Below are positions 1-8,300 of a stretch of 64,000 bases of DNA, in pieces. The DNA lies in assembly GCF_014698035.1 (NCBI RefSeq), contig NZ_JACJSF010000010.1:103944-167943 (forward strand), written 5' to 3'. Under the pieces are notes generated by a model that saw nothing but the letters and a program-made list of their open reading frames with translations, had not been told where the DNA came from and did not search any database. This DNA is from Desmonostoc muscorum FACHB-395 (GTDB lineage: Bacteria > Cyanobacteriota > Cyanobacteriia > Cyanobacteriales > Nostocaceae). Numbering within the stretch: the stretch's first letter is position 1; the number at the start of each line of letters is the position of its first letter. The position numbers and the translations under genes were made by a program.

Positions 1-93
1 TTTATTGCCCAAACACGCGATCGCCCCCGGCTTGGTAAAGCTGTTAGCATTCCTCTAGATTTGGGTGAACGTTCTTCGGAATGGATATTATGA
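1..93 (+). CDS. C-terminal fragment of an unidentified protein
   Basis: An open frame runs from the first base to a TGA at 91-93 and gives about 30 residues ending in SSEWIL. The start lies outside the window. The fragment is too short to assign to a family. It is on the plus strand, facing the csaA-like gene. Confidence 0.4.
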   Translation, partial: FIAQTRDRPRLGKAVSIPLDLGERSSEWIL

Positions 94-165
94 CCTGTTA
101 TTGCATTAACATTAATAATTTCTTGGGTAATCACAGTGTTTTTTATACAAAAATACCATAATGTC

Positions 166-498
166 CTATAAAACTCTTTTGCCCACCGCTACATCTCTAT
201 CAGGCTGAATTAATACAACTTCTCCATCATCTAAAACTACTCCCAAGACTAAAACTTCGGAGATGAAATTGGCTATTTGACGAGGTGGAAAGTTAGTCAC
301 AGCTAATATTAATCTGTTGATTAATTTCTCTTGGTCATAAAGTTTAGTAATTTGGGCACTAGATTTTTTAATGCCCAAATCGCCAAAATCTATCCACAAT
401 TTATAAGCTGGTTTTTTTGCTTGAGGAAATTCTTCGACTTTAATGACTTTGCCAACATGAATCTCGATTTTTTCAAAATCACTATAGCTAATAAACAT
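166..498 (-). CDS. csaA: CsaA-like tRNA-binding domain protein
   Basis: The 110-residue protein is a single tRNA-binding (EMAP II/CsaA) OB-fold domain, the usual full length for CsaA. Family features visible are an N-terminal IEIHVGKVIKVEEFPQAKKP segment, where the fold starts, and ANFISEVLVLGV near the end. Proteins of this family bind tRNA or act as a chaperone in the cytoplasm; CsaA was described as a secretion-related chaperone in Bacillus. It lies 45 bp downstream of tatC on the same strand and may be co-transcribed with it. Functional annotation beyond RNA binding is inference. Confidence 0.85.
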   Translation of the reverse strand: MFISYSDFEKIEIHVGKVIKVEEFPQAKKPAYKLWIDFGDLGIKKSSAQITKLYDQEKLINRLILAVTNFPPRQIANFISEVLVLGVVLDDGEVVLIQPDRDVAVGKRVL

Positions 499-543
499 TT
501 GCTCAAAAACTCAGCATTAAAATCTTTTTACCTATTTTCTATG

Positions 544-1338
544 TTATTTGCCTGTAAGCTTCACCAGCCCAACACCACCGAAATAAAGCCCTAAAACGGC
601 TCCTGCTAAAAGACTTTGAGTTAGAGGATCAGTCGAAGGTGTAAGCACGGCTCCTAAAACTACTGCTCCCATAATCACGTAACGCCAACCAGAAACCATC
701 CGTTCAGACGAGACAATATTCAAATTACCGAGCAACAATTGGATGATGGGAATTTGAAATGCTAAACCAGTGCTGAATAACAGTAGCAGCACAAATTCAA
801 AATATTTATCTATCGACCAAAGTTGTTCAACTACATCTGCTCCGTAGCTGATGAAAAATTTCAAAGCTGCGGGGATAAGGAGTAAATAAGCAAATGCTAA
901 ACCCGCACCAAACAGTACACTCGAACCCAAAACCACAGGCCCCAGTAAACGGCGTTCGCGGCGAGTCAATCCTGGAAGCACAAATTGGATAATTTGGTAA
1001 AGAATGAAAGGGCTAGAAAGTACTAAACCAGTGTAGGCTGCAACTTTGAAGGAGACAAAGAAATATTCTCCGGGTGCAAGTTGGAGAAATTTTACTCCTT
1101 GCGCTGGAACCTCAAGCAGCTGGACAATCGGCTTAACGGCAAAGAAACAGCCAATAATACCTATCGCTACGGCAATCAGCGAATAGAAAATGCGCTGTCG
1201 TAACTCTTCTAGGTGGTCGAAAAGGGACATTTCGACTTCATCGGGCAACTCATTAAGAGGATCTGTGTCTGAATTGCCATATCCTTCTGGATCGATGTTG
1301 GGAACGTTTACAGTATCTACGTCTTGTAAAGGCGGCAT
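544..1338 (-). CDS. tatC: Sec-independent protein translocase TatC
   Basis: TatC is the core receptor of the twin-arginine pathway that exports folded proteins across thylakoid and plasma membranes. The 264-residue product has the family N-terminus [15 protein letters not shown], six hydrophobic segments, and the conserved LTRRERR loop around residues 133-139. The acidic N-terminal extension of about 35 residues is typical of cyanobacterial TatC. The csaA-like gene follows 45 bp downstream. The ATG at 1338 is the only good start near the conserved N-terminus. Confidence 0.97.
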   Translation of the reverse strand: MPPLQDVDTVNVPNIDPEGYGNSDTDPLNELPDEVEMSLFDHLEELRQRIFYSLIAVAIGIIGCFFAVKPIVQLLEVPAQGVKFLQLAPGEYFFVSFKVAAYTGLVLSSPFILYQIIQFVLPGLTRRERRLLGPVVLGSSVLFGAGLAFAYLLLIPAALKFFISYGADVVEQLWSIDKYFEFVLLLLFSTGLAFQIPIIQLLLGNLNIVSSERMVSGWRYVIMGAVVLGAVLTPSTDPLTQSLLAGAVLGLYFGGVGLVKLTGK

Positions 1339-1592
1339 GAGTCAGCTAGTAGGCAACATTTATAACTGAGTGCTAAGTAATAAGCAAGATTTTTCACTTA
1401 GGACTTGGAACTCAGCACTCTTCATTATTTTATCCGGGGAATGCAGCCACCATGATATGTTTTTGAATGCTGTGGGTTTTTTGTCCTGTTTTTTAGGGTT
1501 GCATCTGCATAAGTTAGTAGGAAGCCATCTTGTAGGCAATGCCTAACCTAAAAAAGGGTGGAACTGATAATTTAGAAATCACGTCTCTGCGG
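1339..1592. other. Intergenic stretch upstream of tatC with an imperfect hairpin
   Basis: No supported gene. Bases 1368-1378 and 1410-1420 form an 11-bp stem with one mismatch (GAGTGCTAAGT against ACTCAGCACTC), followed by an AT-rich run. The rest presumably holds the tatC promoter, but no convincing -35/-10 pair stands out. Confidence 0.4.
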
Positions 1593-1716
1593 CTAGTAGT
1601 CTGTCCCATTAATTTTGCTAGGTTTGTAGTAAGCACTTTAGTGCTTGAATATTTGGGGACTAAAGTCCTCACTACAAGCGTATTTACCCCTCAAATTTAA
1701 TGAGACAGACCACTAG
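1593..1716. repeat. MITE-like element with about 25-bp inverted termini
   Basis: The left end (1593-1617) and the complement of the right end (1692-1716) match over about 25 bases with 3-4 mismatches, beginning CTAGTAGTCTGTC and CTAGTGGTCTGTC. Inside are two small palindromes centred on GCACTTTAGTGC and GGACTTTAGTCC. No ORF. The size (124 bp) and non-coding palindromic content suit a miniature inverted-repeat element. Confidence 0.6.
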
Positions 1717-1834
1717 TAGCGCTGGGTAAATTCACACAACATCAACATATAATACTCAGTTTTAAAAATCCGGTTCATCAAGGTGGCATCTATACATACA
1801 TAGCGCAATCGGAAATTTTTAGCTGAGGTTGAGT

Positions 1835-2065
1835 ATGAAACGGACAATTTGCATTGTCATGATGGCATTGCCTGTTTATTTATACAATGTTGGACTAAGT
1901 AATAGTCTTAGTAGTGATGTGACAATTGTCAAAAACCAGCCTCCGATAATAGCTGCTCTAATTGCTTACAGTACAAATGCTCCGTCACGCATATTACCTT
2001 GGCAAATATCAGCTAGAGATGACCAAACTGAAGATTGTCTTCGGTTTGGTACTTGCAAAGATTGA
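1835..2065 (+). CDS. Small secreted or membrane-anchored hypothetical protein
   Basis: A 76-residue product with an N-terminal hydrophobic stretch (residues 4-20) preceded by Lys-Arg, consistent with a signal peptide or anchor, and an acidic tail containing two cysteines near the end (DCLRFGTCKD). The ATG at 1835 is preferred over a TTG two codons earlier because GAGGTTGAG precedes it as a ribosome site. I do not recognise the family. A tandem repeat follows the stop codon directly. Confidence 0.5.
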   Translation: MKRTICIVMMALPVYLYNVGLSNSLSSDVTIVKNQPPIIAALIAYSTNAPSRILPWQISARDDQTEDCLRFGTCKD

Positions 2066-2070
2066 TATTA

Positions 2071-2170
2071 ATTGGGAATTGCCAATTGGGAATGGGAAAT
2101 TGGGAATTGGGAACTTGTACTGAGCGCAGTCCTTGGCGCAGCCTCTTGTAGAGAAGTATTGGGAATTGGT
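2071..2170. repeat. Short tandem repeats flanking a palindromic repeat
   Basis: GGGAATTG-type units run from 2071 to about 2117 and again at 2158-2170. Between them (about 2118-2157) is a GC-rich segment of the kind scattered between genes in Nostoc (CTTGGCGCAGCCTCTTGTAG). The combination suggests the palindromic piece sits inside the tandem repeat. Confidence 0.6.
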
Positions 2171-2204
2171 GATTCGTAGTCCAAATTATAAAAAAAGAAA
2201 ATTA

Positions 2205-3062
2205 ATGGTTGTAGAACATCAACGTACAGTGGTGGTTACGGGAGCATCAACAGGAATTGGCCAAGCGTGTGCTTTGCTTTTAGACCAGTTGGGCTTCTCT
2301 GTTTTTGCTGGCGTGCGTCAAGATATTGATGCTCAAACACTTAAGCAGAAAGGATCACCAAGACTCATTCCAATTTTTTTAGATGTTACTGATGCTGAAT
2401 CGATCGCAGCTGCGGTTGATAAGGTAACAAATGAAGTCGGTGGTACTGGAATTTTAGGTTTAGTGAATAATGCCGGAATTGCTATCCCTGGGCCTTTAGA
2501 ATTATTAGCGATCGCAGAATTTCAACACCAGATGCAGGTTAATGTCACCGGACAATTAGCAGTGACACAAGCATTTCTTGGTCTTTTACGCCAAAGTCGG
2601 GGCCGAATTATCAATATGGGTTCCATTGCTGGTAGGAGTCCTACGCCGTTCTTGGGGGCTTACAATGCTTCTAAGTTTGCCCTGGAAGCACTCACTGATG
2701 TCATGCGGATGGAATTACGTCCTTGGGGAATCTCGGTTTCAATTATTGAACCTGGTTCCATTGCTACCCCAATTTGGGAAAAGTCCCTAAGTCAATCTGA
2801 GGTAGCACAGCATGACTTACCACAATCGGCACAAAATCTCTACGGTCAAGCAATGAATATTGTCCGCAAGAAAATGCAGATTCTCGCATCTAAGGGAATT
2901 TCTGCGGATATTGTCGCTCAGACTGTTGTTCATGCGCTTACTGCAAAGCAACCCAAGACGCGCTATCTGGTTGGCTCAGATGCCAAACTCGGAGCGGTGC
3001 TAAAGCATATTTTGCCTGATAAGCTACATGACCAGATAATTTTATACTCAATGGGATTGTAG
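2205..3062 (+). CDS. SDR-family NAD(P)-dependent oxidoreductase
   Basis: Classical short-chain dehydrogenase of 285 residues. The Rossmann dinucleotide motif TGASTGIG lies near residue 15, NNAG at about residue 88, the catalytic Ser in GSIAG, and YNASK supplies Tyr and Lys. The C-terminal 60 residues resemble the longer SDRs that act on lipophilic substrates, but the substrate cannot be read from sequence. An upstream TTG at 2133 would add 24 residues coming from an intergenic repeat, so the ATG at 2205 is chosen. It is monocistronic and followed by a MITE. Confidence 0.93.
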   Translation: MVVEHQRTVVVTGASTGIGQACALLLDQLGFSVFAGVRQDIDAQTLKQKGSPRLIPIFLDVTDAESIAAAVDKVTNEVGGTGILGLVNNAGIAIPGPLELLAIAEFQHQMQVNVTGQLAVTQAFLGLLRQSRGRIINMGSIAGRSPTPFLGAYNASKFALEALTDVMRMELRPWGISVSIIEPGSIATPIWEKSLSQSEVAQHDLPQSAQNLYGQAMNIVRKKMQILASKGISADIVAQTVVHALTAKQPKTRYLVGSDAKLGAVLKHILPDKLHDQIILYSMGL

Positions 3063-3090
3063 ATTAGCGATCGTCAATACTTCAGGGGTA

Positions 3091-3381
3091 GGGCGTGTTT
3101 TCAAACTACTCGTTTAGCCTCCTAATTTTTTAGATCCCCCTAAATCCCCCTTAAAAAAGAGGGGGACTTGAAGAGATTTTTACCCGGATTTCTCACGCAT
3201 AGTGTAGGCAGAGGAGTGTGGGGAGTGTGGGGAGTGTGGGGGGTAAGACTTCTTCCCCATCCTCCCACACTCCCCACACCTCCCATACCCCTTGGATTTC
3301 TCACTTGTGAGAAATCCAGGTTTAGCCCCACTGACTTTTATAAGGCGGGTTGGGGGGATCTAAGACTTTGAAAACACGCCC
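3091..3381. mobile_element. MITE with 15-bp perfect inverted termini and TA flanks
   Basis: GGGCGTGTTTTCAAA at 3091-3105 is matched by its exact complement at 3367-3381. Both ends are bordered by TA (3089-3090 and 3382-3383), as expected for IS630/Tc1-mariner type insertion. The 291-bp interior has no credible gene but contains the Nostoc-type TAGATCCCCCTAAATCCCCC motif just inside the left end, a weaker version just inside the right end, and a second, separately mobile-looking repeat at 3186-3317. Confidence 0.75.
3186..3317 (+). repeat. Hairpin-ended dispersed repeat, copy 1 (nested in MITE)
   Basis: It begins GGATTTCTCAC and ends with the complement GTGAGAAATCC, with G-rich tandem GAGTGTGGG units and a C-rich complementary half between, so the whole 132 bp can fold back on itself. 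A closely matching copy lies inverted at 39643-39783. Confidence 0.75.
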
Positions 3382-3407
3382 TAGTCACTCTGAATTTAAA
3401 AGCTGTC

Positions 3408-3533
3408 ATGAACAAAAGCATGGTTTTCATCAATAAAAGCATGGTTTTCATCAAAAAAATCATGCTTTTCATCAATAAAATCGTTCTTGTCATCAACAAA
3501 ATCGTTATTTTTGTAACTAGAGGCAGAATCTAG
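3408..3533 (+). CDS. Micro-ORF of hydrophobic-basic 7-residue repeats over a 21-bp tandem repeat
   Basis: Five degenerate 21-bp units run from 3414 to about 3517. They stay in frame with an ATG at 3408 and a TAG at 3531, encoding 41 residues made of MVFINKS-like heptads (for example MVFINKS, MVFIKKI, MLFINKI, VLVINKI). No good ribosome site is visible. The opposite strand is also open through the repeat (DFIDEKH-like acidic units) but has no start codon in its frame. Whether it is translated is unknown; it may be only a tandem DNA repeat. Confidence 0.3.
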   Translation: MNKSMVFINKSMVFIKKIMLFINKIVLVINKIVIFVTRGRI

Positions 3534-3968
3534 TCAACCATTAACTCTAAATTGAAGTTGTAATTAACCAACGCTTTTGCTAAAAGTCTTATGTTGCAAG
3601 GATTGTAGATTATTCTCTCGCAAAAATGATAAAAGTTCTTTAATAATTCAAGCTGATGACCAGTTCAAGAGAGCTACAAGATTGTACTTCACAGTACCTT
3701 TTTTTATGTTGGATATTTTTAATATTGATAAGATGAGCTTATTGAATATTAGATAATTTTGCTGTTTGTACTTATAGTAGTATTTTTGCTTACTTTAACT
3801 AAAATCTCAGCATTACTATGTGCTACATCTAACTTATGTACAAACAATTATCCGAAATTCTGCTAGTTTAGTTAGTAGTTTGATTAAAATAAAGCATAAA
3901 TTTCCTAAAATCAATATATTTATTCAGTAAATTTTGTCATCCTCATTCTTGAGTGAACTTGATTAGTT
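3534..3968. other. AT-rich intergenic leader of the ATPase-STAND pair
   Basis: No ORF or hairpin that I can support in these 435 bases. It is strongly AT-rich and immediately upstream of the ATPase gene, so it probably contains the promoter; a single site cannot be chosen by eye. Confidence 0.4.
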
Positions 3969-5306
3969 ATGCTCCTAGATTTAGAAAGATTTTATCAGGC
4001 TTGCAATCCGAGCAGACCTCTAATCATAGGAAACGCCAGCGATCGCAGGTACTATATTGATTTTGCTGCGGTACGGGGTGGCAAAATTATCGAAGCTTTG
4101 CAGCGCACGATCGCTAAAATATCGCCCGATGAACCAACTTGTCAGCTATTTACAGGACATCTCGGCTGTGGAAAATCAACGGAATTGTTGCGGTTGAAAG
4201 CTGAGTTAGAAGCGCAGCAATTTCATGTAGTTTACTTTGAGTCTACCCATGTCTTAGAAATGGCAGATGTGGATGTGACTGATATTTTGTTGGCGATCGC
4301 AGGCCAAGTAAGTGAAAGCCTAGAAGCAATGAGAATCAGGCTCAAATCTACTTACTTTACCAAGTTGTTTGGTGAAATTGTAGATTTTCTGCAAACACCA
4401 ATTGACCTGGGAGTAGAAGCAGAGTTGTCTGTGGGAATTGCCAAAATTACAGCCAAAACTAAAGAAAGTCCCCAGTTGCGGCGGCGGTTAAGAGATTATT
4501 TAGAACCACGAACAGCAAACATTTTACAGTCAATTAATCAAGAATTGCTAGAACGTGCCATCAAGGAACTAAAAACTAGAGGTAAAAAAGGACTGGTGGT
4601 TATTGTTGATAACCTGGATAGAGTTGCAATTCGACCTTTACCATCGGGGCGATCGCTGCCAGAATACTTATTTATTCAGCGTGGTGAACAGTTACGTAAA
4701 CTAAATTGCCATGTAGTCTACACTATTCCCTTAGCTCTGACTTTCTCCAACGATAGCGCCGAACTTCAACATCGTTTGGGGGGAGGAGTCGCACCAAAAA
4801 TGTTACCGATGATACCTGTACGTCTGCGCTCTGGAGAGATTTTTCCTCAAGGGCTAGCAATGTTGCGGCAAATGGTACTAGCTAGAGCTTTTCCAGACAT
4901 TTTACCTAGCGATCGGTTAGGCTTAATTACAGAGGTGTTTGATAGTTTGGAAACCTTAGATCGGTTGTGCTTGATTAGTGGTGGTCATGTCCGCGACTTG
5001 CTAGGGTTACTGTTTGACTGTCTGCGAGAACAAGATCCACCTTTTGAGCGGGAATGTGTTGATTTGGTGATTCAAAGACAGCGAGATTACCGAGCTAACG
5101 CTATCGATCCTCATGAGTGGGAATTAATCTTTCAGGTGGTGCAACAGCAAAGAGTTAGAGGTGACATAGAATACCACACTTTATTGCGAAGTTTATTTGT
5201 ATTTGAATACCGAGATCATCAGGGAGCTTGGTTTGCCGTCAACCCAGTTTTAGCAGAGACGGAAAAATTTAAATCATGGTTGAACGACACCCACAAGCAG
5301 ATATAA
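3969..5306 (+). CDS. AAA/KAP-like P-loop ATPase paired with the STAND protein
   Basis: A 445-residue protein with a Walker A at GHLGCGKST (residues about 63-71) and a Walker B-like VVIVDNLDRV (about 213-222); the DNLDR form resembles KAP/AAA ATPases. After it come a helical region and a long C-terminal helical domain. No membrane segment is seen. It overlaps the next gene by 31 bp, so the two are almost certainly translated together. I infer a regulatory or signalling NTPase acting with the STAND partner; the family name is tentative and no enzymatic output domain is visible. Confidence 0.8.
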   Translation: MLLDLERFYQACNPSRPLIIGNASDRRYYIDFAAVRGGKIIEALQRTIAKISPDEPTCQLFTGHLGCGKSTELLRLKAELEAQQFHVVYFESTHVLEMADVDVTDILLAIAGQVSESLEAMRIRLKSTYFTKLFGEIVDFLQTPIDLGVEAELSVGIAKITAKTKESPQLRRRLRDYLEPRTANILQSINQELLERAIKELKTRGKKGLVVIVDNLDRVAIRPLPSGRSLPEYLFIQRGEQLRKLNCHVVYTIPLALTFSNDSAELQHRLGGGVAPKMLPMIPVRLRSGEIFPQGLAMLRQMVLARAFPDILPSDRLGLITEVFDSLETLDRLCLISGGHVRDLLGLLFDCLREQDPPFERECVDLVIQRQRDYRANAIDPHEWELIFQVVQQQRVRGDIEYHTLLRSLFVFEYRDHQGAWFAVNPVLAETEKFKSWLNDTHKQI

Positions 5307-8300
5307 GAGCGGCTAATGAGCGGGCTTTACGGAGTTTGGGGAGAGCAATTGCCCTTTCTAACGGTCAGTTTTCCCTAGTTTTGGTGTGCTGCAATTATCG
5401 AGTTTTGCAAGAACTTATGCTGCAACGACTCGAAGAACTCTCTTCAGGTGTACACCATATTCAAAAGGTAATTCTGCCGCATAATGCTAGAAGTCTTTAC
5501 ACAAGTATTCATTTACAACTGGTAACTGAAGAGAATCCGCCATCGGCGTTAATGATTTTGGGTTTGGAGTCAGTAGATGGAATTGACGATTTACTGAGGT
5601 CTATCAATCATATTCGTGATGAGTTTCGCAAACGTCACCCATTCCCGATGATTGTGTGGGTGAATGAAGAAGTGTTGCAAAAGGTAGTCCGTTTAGCACC
5701 AGATTTTGCGAGTTGGGCAGCTACACCGATTCGGTTTGAGATGACAACTCAATCATTGCGGCAATTTTTGCAACAGGAAACGGACGCTTTATTTGCCACG
5801 GTGTTACCAAGCGATGCTGGACAACACCAACCTCCTCAAGTTGCCAAGCATTATTTCACTGTGGAGCAAGTCTGGAAAAATAGCTATGAACTCCACTTTG
5901 CTATTGAAGAGTTGCACAATCGTGGGATTACCTTAGAGCCAGAATTACACGCTAGTTTAGAGTTTGTTTTTGGTCTAGATAATTATATTAGCGATCGCAT
6001 CAATACAGCTTTAAGCCATTTTCAGCAAAGCTTACAAGTTTGGCAAAAGTTGGAGGAAATAGGGGAGGCAGGGGAGCAGGGGAGCAGGGGAGCAGTGGGG
6101 CAGAGGGGCAGGGGAGGCAGGGGGGCAGGGGAGCAGGGGAGTAGGGGAGTAGGGGGAGATGAGAGGGTATTTTCTTCGTCTGCGCCTCCTAGTCGGCCAT
6201 CGCCGCTACCTTTGCGACAGGGAATCTTGCTGTTTTATATTGGGCTGTGTTATTGCCGTTTCGCAGAGCAAAATCAAACAGAAAATCGTCGTCATTGGTA
6301 CACAGCTAAATCTTATTTTCAGCAATGTTTAAATGTTTTGCAGATGGCTGGACGTTTAGATATAGTTGCTGGGTTTATTAGTCAACTCGCTGAAGTTTTG
6401 CAATATCTGCAAGAGTGGGAAGAATTGCAGACTGTTGCCCAAAAGTCTCTGGAGTTGCATCAAACTTATGGTAGTCAAATTCAATTAGCTTGTGACTACG
6501 GTTTTCTGGCACAAGTGGCTGTGCAGCAGTCGCGGTGGGTACAGGCGAGTATATTAGCCCATGTATCGCTGCTGAAATTAGGTGAAGCCCAAAAGCATAA
6601 CGACCCTTATAACTGCTTATTTCCCTTACTGTTAGCGCAAATTTACTATTTAGTGTTGGCGAAAGCACAGAGAAATTTGGGTGAATTGGTAATCGCTCAT
6701 GAATACTTAGAAAAAGCAACAAAAGAATTGCCAGCAGCTTTAGAAAGCAGTGCCCATCAATACGATGCCCATCGTTATATTCGCTTATTGCGGACACTGC
6801 GATCGCTATACTTTGAAGAAGGGCGCTATCTGGAAGCCTATTACATTCGGCAGAAACGGCGTTCTGTTGAGCAACAGTACGGTTTTCGGGCTTTTATTGG
6901 TGCAGGGCGTTTGCAACCCCAAAGACAGGCGACAAACCCAGCATTGATGTCACATTCTGGGAGTAGCAGCGTTGCTTTAGAAATTGCGGCTTCTGGTCGG
7001 GAGCGTGATATTAATAACTTAATTGGGAGAATAAGCCGCGCCGATCAAAAGCTGACGGTGATTCACGGTCAATCAGGGGTAGGTAAGAGTTCTATTGTCA
7101 CTGCTGGTTTAGTTCCAGCACTGCAAAATCGAGCTATTGGCGATCAAATAGCCGTGCCTGTAGTATTGCAAGTTTATACCGATTGGGCGCGGGAATTAGA
7201 GAAATCTTTAAGTGAAGCGATGTTTAGTGACGCATCCCTTGCCGTCTACGCTGATATTAAGCTAGAAGCAACCATTGAAGCGGTGGAGATGCCCTACTCT
7301 CCTACACCCATCACCATCGTCAGAATTTTACAACAACTCAAACAAAATGCTGATAACCACCTGATCACAGTTTTAATTTTTGACCAGTTTGAAGAATTTT
7401 TCTTTGGTTATAGCGATCGCAAGCAGAAGCAAGAATTTGATAAATTTATTAGTGATTGTCTGAATATCCCCTTTGTCAAAGTTATCCTTTCGTTGCGAGA
7501 AGATTACTTACATCGTTTGTTAGATTTTAAACATCTCTCTGCACTAGAAGCGATTAATAATAATATTCTCGACAAGCATATTCGTTACCAGTTGAATAAC
7601 TTTTCGCCAGAATATGCTAAAGCAATTATTCAAAAATTGACCGAGCGATCGCAGTTTAATTTAGAGCCTGCTTTAATCGATGCCTTAATCGAAGATTTAT
7701 CCACAGAATTTGGAGAAGTCCGCCCCATTGAATTGCAAGTTGTGGGAGCGCAAATTCAAGATGAGCGAATCACTACTCTAGAAGAATATCAGCCATATAG
7801 ACCCAACAAACTCATCGAGCGATATCTTAAGGAACTGATTAAAGACTGCGGCCCAGAGAATGAACGAGCCGCCTTACTCGTTTTATATTTATTAACAGAT
7901 GAAAGTAACAACCGACCTTTTAAAACTCGTGCTGAGTTAGCGGCGCAATTAGCAGAATTAGAAGATGCCAGCAAATTAGAGTTAGTATTAGACATTTTAG
8001 TACGCTCCGGTTTGGTAGTACTATTCCCTGATGTACCAGAACGCTATCAACTTATTCACGATTATTTAGTAGACTTGATTCGCTATTTACAACAACAAGA
8101 ATCGAGCCTACAGGTACAACTAAATCAGTTGCGTCACAAAGTAGAACAAAGTAAAGCTGAAATTGACCGACTTAAGAGCGAACTTAGCCAAAAAACGCAG
8201 CGTTCCACATTAATAGATTCTTATCCTCAACAAGGATTAGATTTATTAACGGAATTACGAGAATTACACAAGCGAGAAGAATTGAGTCAGTTACAAATTG

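Noticed and set aside
2133..2204. Upstream TTG start of the SDR gene
   Set aside because: The added residues come from an intergenic repeat and precede the normal SDR N-terminus.
3404..3530. Acidic heptad reading of the 21-bp repeat on the minus strand
   Set aside because: No ATG, GTG or TTG in frame before the repeat, so translation is unlikely.
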